Positions 8,031 through 12,638 of a DNA stretch of 12,638 bases are shown here, piece after piece (positions within the stretch are counted from its first letter, which is position 1; each line of letters begins with the position of its first letter). Position numbers and translations under genes: made by a program. The notes under the pieces are model-generated. The model had not been told where the DNA came from, searched no databases, and saw nothing but the letters and a program-made list of their open reading frames with translations. The stretch is taken from NCBI GenBank assembly GCA_036637375.1, contig JAVWMQ010000044.1, forward strand, positions 1-12,638, in the 5' to 3' direction. Origin of the DNA: JAVWMQ01 sp036637375 (lineage in GTDB: Bacteria; Bacillota; Clostridia; Peptostreptococcales; Anaerovoracaceae).

Positions 8031-9184
8031 AATTTTTTTCCTACTTTCATTGCTGTATCCCAAGCATTTTGTAAATTGAACCCTCCACATGGTCCATCAA
8101 AATCCAAAACTTCCCCTGCAAAATACAGATTACTTACTATACTCGATTCGCACGTTAATGAAGATACCTCCTCTAAACTAACACCACCTGATGTACATTG
8201 AGCCTGTTTCCATCCTCCCGCACCAGTAACCTCAAACTCAAAACTTCTAAGCTGTGAAATTATTCTTTTTATTTCACTATCATTGATTAAAACTAACTCC
8301 TTATTCTCATCGACACCTGCACGCTTTAAAGCTTCCTTAACGATTTTTTTGTTAATTATAGTTAAGAAAAGCGAGTCAGCTTTAAGGCCTTTTATTTTCT
8401 TTTTATTATATATACTTGTTATTATGAGGTTATCGTCAACTCCATACAAAAAGTCTATTGCAACTTTATAATCTATGAACCTTATATTTTCTGTAAGTTT
8501 CATAAACCTACTAACATTAAAAACGCATATTCCTGAGATTCCAGTTTTCGTGAATTGAATTTCTCCAGATTCTTCATATATATTAGAGCCTTTACAAAAT
8601 AGCTTTACATTTCCTAAAGTTCTTATACCACCAAAAGATTTTGGCACATTGCATTCAATTGGAGTTAAAACTGGAACAAGTTTGGATATGTTGTGTCCAA
8701 ATTTCTTTGCAAAGATAGTCCCATCGCCTGTTGTTCCAAATTCAGGAAAAGTTTTTCCACCAGTGGCAATAACTACCGATTTGGATTTTTCTAACTTCCC
8801 ACCATATTTTATCTCAAAGCAATCTTTTGTCTTTTGAATTTCTTCAACATGTGAATTGGTGTTAACATGAACGCCACCAAAAATAATCACATTAGACATA
8901 GCTTCAACAACATCTTTGGCGCTTTTGGAAATTGGGTAACATCTCCCTTGGCTATCATTATAAATTTCTATTCCTATTGATGAAAAAAATTCCTTCGTAA
9001 ACAAATAATTTTCACAATCAGTATTTGAAATATTACATTTACCATTTCCTGTAGCTGATAATTTCTTACCTAATTCTTCTTTTTTTTCTATTATGGCAAT
9101 ATTTATACCTGGGCAATTCATAACCATATAGCATGCTATTGCCATACCTGATGCACCGCCACCAATAATTATTACATCTCTCAT
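8009..9184 (-). CDS. HI0933/BaiN-like NAD(P)/FAD-dependent oxidoreductase
   Basis: The 391-residue soluble flavoprotein opens with the FAD-binding glycine motif VIIIGGGASGMAIA (4-17). It then shows KKLSATGNGKCNISN (40-54), ATGGKTFPEFGTTGDG (140-155), FTKTGISG (211-218), TSGGVSLEEV (331-340) and LYFAGEVLDFDGPCGGFN (353-370), which together define the HI0933 family (TIGR00275; includes B. subtilis YtfP and is often annotated BaiN or aminoacetone oxidase-like). The physiological substrate is not known from sequence. Most members exceed 400 residues; here the stretch between NISN (51-54) and the FFSSIGIE segment (66-73) looks about 20-25 residues shorter than usual. GAGG (complement of 9193-9196) lies eight bases before the ATG. 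It is first in a two-gene operon and overlaps the COG2509-type gene by 22 bp. Confidence 0.9.
   Translation of the reverse strand: MRDVIIIGGGASGMAIACYMVMNCPGINIAIIEKKEELGKKLSATGNGKCNISNTDCENYLFTKEFFSSIGIEIYNDSQGRCYPISKSAKDVVEAMSNVIIFGGVHVNTNSHVEEIQKTKDCFEIKYGGKLEKSKSVVIATGGKTFPEFGTTGDGTIFAKKFGHNISKLVPVLTPIECNVPKSFGGIRTLGNVKLFCKGSNIYEESGEIQFTKTGISGICVFNVSRFMKLTENIRFIDYKVAIDFLYGVDDNLIITSIYNKKKIKGLKADSLFLTIINKKIVKEALKRAGVDENKELVLINDSEIKRIISQLRSFEFEVTGAGGWKQAQCTSGGVSLEEVSSLTCESSIVSNLYFAGEVLDFDGPCGGFNLQNAWDTAMKVGKKLCIEYIK
8039..8044 (-). promoter_or_regulatory. Ribosome binding site deciding the COG2509 gene start
   Basis: On the minus strand GTAGGA lies eight bases before ATG at 8030 and inside the last codons of the upstream gene. 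It favours the 496-residue start over the longer in-frame reading that would begin at 8090, and it suits translational coupling across the 22-bp overlap. Confidence 0.7.
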
Positions 9185-9208
9185 TTTATCTACCTCAAAT
9201 CCTTGTTA

Positions 9209-9237
9209 ATTATAACATGACTGATGTTTTTTGTCAT
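9209..9237 (-). promoter_or_regulatory. Promoter of the flavoprotein operon (leftward)
   Basis: On the minus strand ATGACA (9232-9237, five of six matches to the -35 consensus), a 17-bp spacer and TATAAT (9209-9214) preceded by TGT form a near-ideal extended -10 promoter. Transcription would begin near 9202, about 18 nt before the ATG at 9184. The ten bases ATGTTATAAT around the -10 are identical to those at the addA promoter. Confidence 0.72.
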
Positions 9238-9263
9238 AATTTATATATAAAATCATTTTTAAT

Positions 9264-9292
9264 TTGTAATGAATATATTTGAGTGTTAAAAT
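9264..9292 (+). promoter_or_regulatory. Promoter of the phosphoesterase-dsdA operon (rightward)
   Basis: TTGTAA (9264-9269) and TAAAAT (9287-9292) are spaced by 17 bp, with TGT immediately before the -10, so this is an extended -10 promoter. Transcription would begin near 9299, about 25 nt before the TTG start. It faces away from the flavoprotein promoter without overlapping it. Confidence 0.6.
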
Positions 9293-9304
9293 ATATTTAT
9301 AAAC

Positions 9305-9312
9305 AAAGGAGG
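9305..9312 (+). promoter_or_regulatory. Strong ribosome binding site for the TTG-started phosphoesterase
   Basis: AAAGGAGG is a near-perfect Shine-Dalgarno sequence, 11 bases before TTG at 9324. No in-frame ATG follows within a sensible distance, and the TTG places MTKKIIK directly before the hydrophobic segment, so TTG is the start of choice. The long spacing and the TTG codon should lower initiation relative to an ATG. Confidence 0.75.
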
Positions 9313-9323
9313 CAAAACAAAAG

Positions 9324-10154
9324 TTGACCAAAAAAATTATCAAAGGAATATCTATATTTCTTTTTATATTTATAATAATTGTAGTTATTTTGCTATGTAA
9401 GGCTTTCATTATTGAACCTCACCAAATAACTACTAAAAAAATAGATTTAACTCAAGACAAAATAAAAAAAGATATCAAAATTGCAGTGTTTTCTGATACT
9501 CATATTGGTAGTGATTACTCCATTGACGATCTTAATAAAGCGATTTCTGCAATTAATAATGAAACACCAGATCTCGTATTTTTTATTGGTGATTTAATAG
9601 ATAACTATCAAAACAACAAAATAGATTCAAGAGATATAAGCAATGCTCTTGGCAATATCAATTCTAAACTCGGTAAATATGCTGTTTTTGGAAATCACGA
9701 CTATGGTGGTGGAGCCGAACATCATTATGAAAATATAATGAATGCTGGGGATTTTACTGTATTAAAAAATAACAATATAACTATTTACGGCCAAAACTTA
9801 ACTATAACTGGAATTGATGACTTTTTGATTGGATATGGAAATATTGCAGCAGCAAATTCCCTTCCAAATTCATCATACAATATTGTTTTGTGTCACGAGC
9901 CTGACAAAGTTGATGAGCTTTTAAATAAAAATGTAGATTTATACCTAGGTGGACACTCACATGGAGGACAAATAAATTTACCATTTGTGCAACATGAATT
10001 TTACCCATATCTTGGTAAAAAATATACCTATGGTCTATATAATGTTAACAATATAAAAACCTATGTAAATCCAGGTCTAGGAACTACAAAAATTGCAGCC
10101 AGATTATTTGTACCACCAGAGATCACAATTATTACATTGAAACAGGAGAAATAA
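9324..10154 (+). CDS. Membrane-anchored metallophosphoesterase (YkuE-like, COG1408)
   Basis: The 276-residue protein begins with basic MTKKIIK and one hydrophobic segment (about 8-29). The positive-inside rule then places the catalytic domain outside the membrane, tethered as an uncleaved anchor. The calcineurin-like metal site is complete: Asp58 and His60 in SDTHIG, Asp90 in IGDL, GNHD (123-126), His191 in CHEPD and GGHSHGGQ (209-216). The tail LGTTKIAARLFVPPEITII (252-270) is characteristic of the YkuE group. It should hydrolyse a phosphoester using two metal ions; the substrate cannot be read from sequence, and lipid or cell-wall phosphoesters are only a guess suggested by location. The start is TTG behind AAAGGAGG. 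dsdA begins 1 nt after its stop, so the two are one transcript. Confidence 0.88.
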   Translation: MTKKIIKGISIFLFIFIIIVVILLCKAFIIEPHQITTKKIDLTQDKIKKDIKIAVFSDTHIGSDYSIDDLNKAISAINNETPDLVFFIGDLIDNYQNNKIDSRDISNALGNINSKLGKYAVFGNHDYGGGAEHHYENIMNAGDFTVLKNNNITIYGQNLTITGIDDFLIGYGNIAAANSLPNSSYNIVLCHEPDKVDELLNKNVDLYLGGHSHGGQINLPFVQHEFYPYLGKKYTYGLYNVNNIKTYVNPGLGTTKIAARLFVPPEITIITLKQEK

Positions 10155-10155
10155 T

Positions 10156-11385
10156 ATGAATCAATTACTTAATAAAATGAAATTAGGAGAAGAAATCTTT
10201 TATCTCCACGAAAAAAAGGAATCTCAAAATCAAAACTACACTTTTACAAAAAAAGATATTGATGATGCCGAAGCAAGACTTCTAAGATTTGCACCTTATA
10301 TTCAAAAAGCCTTCCCAGAAACAGAAATTAGCAAAGGAATAATAGAATCACCTATAACAGAAATAAATCATATGGGTAAATATTTGGGCATATCAAATAC
10401 ACTGTTACTAAAACAAGATTCTGCTCTTCCAATATCAGGCTCTGTAAAAGCACGAGGTGGCATTTATGAAGTATTAAAACATGCAGAAAAACTTGCAATA
10501 GAAAACGATCTTTTGTCTATTGATGATGACTACAGCAAATTAGATGATCCATCTTTTAAAGAGTTTTTCTCAAACTACAGCATTGCTGTTGGTTCAACAG
10601 GAAATTTAGGCCTCAGCATTGGTATTATCAGTGCTAAATTAGGCTTCAAGGTTACTGTACACATGTCAAGTGATGCTAGAGAATGGAAAAAACAGCTTTT
10701 GAGGGAAAAAGGTGCAACAGTTATTGAATACCCAGATGATTACCAAAAAGCAGTATCTGAAGGACGTAAGGCTGCTCAAAGCGATCCTAAATGTCACTTT
10801 GTAGATGACGAAAATTCTAAAGATTTATTTACAGGATATGCCGTTGCCGGCAAACGTCTCAAAAAACAGTTTGACGACTTAGGTCTTGAAGTAAATCAAG
10901 ATCATCAACTATATGTATATTTACCATGTGGTGTTGGTGGTGCACCTGGCGGTATAGCCTTCGGTATTAAAGAATACTTTGGAGATTATGCCCACATCTA
11001 TTTTGCTGAACCAACCATGGCACCTTGTGTTACCCTTGGTATTATGACCGGATCCTATGACAAAATATCTGTTTCAGATATTGGACTTACAGGCAAAACC
11101 ATAGCTGATGGTCTAGCTGTAGGTAGAGCTTCATCTTTGGTTTGCTCTATTATGGACAGCCTTCTTGATGGCGCATTTACTGTTGATGACAATAGATTAT
11201 TACCATTACTAAATAAACTTTATAGCCTTGAAGATATATTTATTGAGCCTTCCGCTTGTGCTGGATTTTGTGGAGTGCCGCCTGTAGATGTTAGTATTAA
11301 TAGTGGCTCGTATCACCTAGTTTGGGCAACTGGTGGAAATATGGTTCCCCAATTTGAAAGAGATGACTATTTAAATTCTAAATAG
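10156..11385 (+). CDS. dsdA: D-serine dehydratase (D-serine ammonia-lyase)
   Basis: This fold-type II pyridoxal-phosphate enzyme converts D-serine to pyruvate and ammonia in the cytoplasm, for detoxification or catabolism. The 409-residue protein is somewhat shorter than E. coli DsdA (442). It has the PLP lysine K98 in ISGSVKARGG (93-102), the GSTGNLGLS loop (146-154), the phosphate-binding glycine loop PCGVGGAPGG (257-266) and the family tail EPSACAGF (364-371) with HLVWATGGNMVP (387-398). This combination fits DsdA better than threonine or L-serine dehydratases. The ATG is 2 bp after the phosphoesterase stop. Its AGGAG (10144-10148) lies inside the last codons of that gene, indicating coupled translation. 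No dsdC-type regulator or D-serine transporter gene lies in the window. The operon ends at a strong terminator 52 bp after the stop. Confidence 0.92.
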   Translation: MNQLLNKMKLGEEIFYLHEKKESQNQNYTFTKKDIDDAEARLLRFAPYIQKAFPETEISKGIIESPITEINHMGKYLGISNTLLLKQDSALPISGSVKARGGIYEVLKHAEKLAIENDLLSIDDDYSKLDDPSFKEFFSNYSIAVGSTGNLGLSIGIISAKLGFKVTVHMSSDAREWKKQLLREKGATVIEYPDDYQKAVSEGRKAAQSDPKCHFVDDENSKDLFTGYAVAGKRLKKQFDDLGLEVNQDHQLYVYLPCGVGGAPGGIAFGIKEYFGDYAHIYFAEPTMAPCVTLGIMTGSYDKISVSDIGLTGKTIADGLAVGRASSLVCSIMDSLLDGAFTVDDNRLLPLLNKLYSLEDIFIEPSACAGFCGVPPVDVSINSGSYHLVWATGGNMVPQFERDDYLNSK

Positions 11386-11436
11386 TATTATCACTTCTCA
11401 TATATGACAATTCATTATATGCTGTTACATATTATT

Positions 11437-11471
11437 AGAGTAGAAATTTCACAGTTTCTACTCTTTTTTTT
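11437..11471 (+). terminator. Intrinsic terminator after dsdA
   Basis: AGAGTAGAAA (11437-11446) pairs perfectly with TTTCTACTCT (11455-11464) around an eight-base loop, and the stem runs straight into eight T residues (11464-11471). This is a classical rho-independent terminator for the phosphoesterase-dsdA transcript and isolates it from arginase. The 50 bases between the dsdA stop and the hairpin show nothing recognisable. Confidence 0.92.
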
Positions 11472-11509
11472 ATTTATAAACTATATCAACACACTCATTG
11501 CACACAATC

Positions 11510-11577
11510 ACCATTTTTTTTTGCTACTTATTATTAGAAAATTCTTTTTTTTATAGACTATAATGAAAAAAAATGGT
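11510..11577. repeat. 12-bp inverted repeat flanking the arginase promoter
   Basis: ACCATTTTTTTT (11510-11521) and its exact reverse complement AAAAAAAATGGT (11566-11577) are separated by 44 bp. The candidate -10 box (11559-11564) lies just before the right arm, so the left arm is upstream of the promoter and the right arm is at the expected transcription start. It could be a pair of regulator sites or a chance product of A/T tracts; only the ACCA/TGGT ends add information beyond the homopolymer runs. Confidence 0.45.
11534..11564 (+). promoter_or_regulatory. Candidate promoter of arginase
   Basis: A perfect TATAAT (11559-11564) lies about 50 bp before the arginase start. The -35 region is poor: the best fit is TTAGAA (11534-11539) with a long 19-bp spacer, and there is no TG extension, unlike the other promoters in the window. 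Such a weak -35 would suit a promoter that needs an activator. Transcription would begin near 11571. The terminator upstream makes some promoter here necessary. Confidence 0.5.
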
Positions 11578-11614
11578 AAACTTTTATTACGGTTAAATTA
11601 AGGAGGACAAAATA

Positions 11615-12511
11615 ATGGAACAAGAAAAGAAAATCCACGTTATCGGTGTTCAAATGGACAAAGGTGCTGGTACTAGAGGTGTCGACATGGGACCTTATGC
11701 AATTAGATATGCAGGTCTAATTGATGGCATTAAAAATTTAGGATACGACTGCGTTGATAAAGGCGACATAATTTCTACAAAAGAAGGAATAACTTCTAAC
11801 AACATGAAAAACTTTGATGTTGTTTCTGATATTAACACACAACTTTACAATTCTGTATGTAAAAGTTTTGACGATGGTGCTCTTCCAGTTATTCTTGGAG
11901 GCGACCATTCAATTGCTGCTGGCAGCATTTCAGCAACTGCTCAGAAGTATAAAAATATTGGTGTAATTTGGGTGGATGCACATGGAGACTGGAACTCTGC
12001 TGATAGCAGCCCTTCTGGCAATATGCATGGCATGCCATTTTCTGCAGTCTGCGGAGCTGGACCAAAAGAAATGATTGAATTTGGACAAGAACACTGCTTT
12101 GTAGATACAAAGAACTGTGTCCAGATTGGCGGAAGAGATATTGACTCAATTGAAAAACTAAGAATGAAAGAACATGGTGTAACAGTATTCTCTATTGCAG
12201 ATATAGATAGACTTGGTATGCCAGAAGTTGTTAGACAAGCTATTGAAATAGCTAGCAATGGTACAGAAGGTTTCCACCTAAGCTATGATGTTGATGCAAT
12301 AACACCAGAAGCTGCCCCTGGAACTGGCACAATAGTACATAGTGGCTTAACAGTAAGAGAAGCCTTCTACCTTGTAGAAACAATTGCTCAGACAGGCAAA
12401 ATGCTTGCTATAGATATGGTTGAGGTTAACCCTATGTTAGATGATCACAACAGAACTGGCGTACTTGCTAGCGAATTAATTTTAGCTGCAATCGGTAAAA
12501 CTGTATACTAA
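11615..12511 (+). CDS. rocF: Arginase
   Basis: Arginase hydrolyses L-arginine to ornithine and urea with a two-manganese centre in the cytoplasm. The 298-residue length matches bacillary arginase (about 299). All six metal ligands are visible: His98 in GGDHS, Asp121, His123 and Asp125 in DAHGD, Asp225 and Asp227 in DVD. The arginine-recognition set is present too: Asn127, Ser134 and His138 in the SPSGNMHGMP loop, plus Glu270 in EVNP. That loop and the EVNP glutamate separate it from agmatinase. Oddities are Trp126, where most arginases have a small aliphatic residue, and DAITPEAAPGTGT after the last ligand pair, which has an agmatinase-like flavour. AGGAGG (11601-11606) is eight bases before the ATG. 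It is probably monocistronic, between a terminator on the left and two on the right. No ornithine aminotransferase or arginine transporter gene is adjacent. Confidence 0.9.
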   Translation: MEQEKKIHVIGVQMDKGAGTRGVDMGPYAIRYAGLIDGIKNLGYDCVDKGDIISTKEGITSNNMKNFDVVSDINTQLYNSVCKSFDDGALPVILGGDHSIAAGSISATAQKYKNIGVIWVDAHGDWNSADSSPSGNMHGMPFSAVCGAGPKEMIEFGQEHCFVDTKNCVQIGGRDIDSIEKLRMKEHGVTVFSIADIDRLGMPEVVRQAIEIASNGTEGFHLSYDVDAITPEAAPGTGTIVHSGLTVREAFYLVETIAQTGKMLAIDMVEVNPMLDDHNRTGVLASELILAAIGKTVY

Positions 12512-12552
12512 AAATTCCAAAGCATTATTTATATACTTACATTATACATTAA

Positions 12553-12590
12553 AAAAATTATACATCTTTTCATAATGATGTATAATTTTT
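12553..12590 (+). terminator. First terminator after arginase
   Basis: AAAAATTATACATC (12553-12566) pairs perfectly with GATGTATAATTTTT (12577-12590) across a ten-base loop, followed by ATTTT. The A and T tracts are part of the stem, so it may work in both directions. The nine bases ATTATACAT occur twice (12541-12549 and 12557-12565), so the right arm could also pair with the earlier copy. Confidence 0.8.
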
Positions 12591-12595
12591 ATTTT

Positions 12596-12635
12596 AAAAG
12601 AGATGCTGCTCTAATAAGTCAACATCTCTTTTTTT
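12596..12635 (+). terminator. Second, tandem terminator at the right edge
   Basis: AAAAGAGATG (12596-12605) pairs perfectly with CATCTCTTTT (12623-12632), and the T run continues to 12635. The 17-base loop can close further by two base pairs past one mismatch. The T tract follows on the plus strand, so it most likely backs up the first arginase terminator. A role for a gene just beyond the window cannot be excluded. Confidence 0.75.
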
Positions 12636-12638
12636 ATA

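Noticed and set aside
8031..8090. Twenty extra N-terminal residues on the COG2509-type flavoprotein
   Set aside because: The extension lies wholly inside the upstream gene, begins with unrelated residues (MWRVQFTK), and the internal ATG at 8030 has a properly spaced AGGA.
9206..9409. Short leftward reading frame across the phosphoesterase promoter and start
   Set aside because: It covers both promoter regions and the 5' end of a real gene; its low-complexity Ile/Lys/Tyr content reflects AT-rich DNA and no ribosome site was evident.
11497..11522. T-run at 11514-11522 as another terminator
   Set aside because: The only preceding stem is ATTG/CAAT, four base pairs, separated from the T-run by several bases; too weak.
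11889..12258. Two leftward reading frames opposite arginase
   Set aside because: They are antisense to a fully conserved enzyme and give no recognisable protein.
11615..12511. Agmatinase or formiminoglutamase instead of arginase
   Set aside because: The SPSGNMHGMP loop and the EVNP glutamate are arginase-type, despite the APGTGT stretch.
1..12638. Mobile element, defence island or CRISPR system
   Set aside because: I saw no transposase, integrase, phage or Cas-like protein, no spaced direct-repeat array, and no visible break in composition.

Overview
This is an AT-rich chromosomal window with strong Shine-Dalgarno sites (AGGAGG/GGAGG), tight gene packing and short intergenic gaps. The protein set (AddA-type helicase-nuclease, independent phosphoglycerate mutase, a rubredoxin-like/glutamate-synthase-domain protein, HI0933-type flavoproteins, D-serine dehydratase, arginase) points to a low-GC anaerobic Firmicute, most likely class Clostridia. 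I cannot name the genus. I see no insertion sequence, phage gene, tRNA, rRNA or CRISPR array, and base composition looks even throughout, so this reads as core or metabolic chromosome rather than an island.

Layout. Positions 48-4889 hold a minus-strand pair: addA (recombination helicase-nuclease) followed 24 bp later by a protein with a rubredoxin-like N-terminus and an FMN/3Fe-4S glutamate-synthase central domain. Divergent from it is gpmI (4974-6491), a glycolytic phosphoglycerate mutase. The two divergent promoters physically overlap between 4910 and 4946. gpmI converges on a two-gene minus-strand flavoprotein operon (9184 to 6540): an HI0933/BaiN-like oxidoreductase whose end overlaps by 22 bp the start of a COG2509-type FAD protein. 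A perfect 14-bp hairpin at 6503-6534 separates the converging units. A second divergent promoter region (about 9197-9304) leads rightward to a membrane-anchored metallophosphoesterase with a TTG start, followed 1 nt later by D-serine dehydratase (dsdA). A strong terminator closes that operon. The last gene is arginase (11615-12511) with its own candidate promoter, followed by two consecutive terminator hairpins at the right edge.

How the genes fit together. The right-hand part releases ammonia or urea from amino acids: dsdA turns D-serine into pyruvate and ammonia, and arginase turns arginine into ornithine and urea. gpmI handles 3-phosphoglycerate/2-phosphoglycerate in lower glycolysis or gluconeogenesis. 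The three redox proteins (FMN/Fe-S and two FAD) have no securely known substrate. addA serves double-strand-break repair, but its usual partner addB is not next to it. I found no convincing new multi-gene system. The points most worth checking are the overlapping divergent promoters, the addA-redox gene pairing without addB, a shortened conserved region in the HI0933 protein, the phosphoesterase-dsdA coupling, and an inverted repeat around the arginase promoter.
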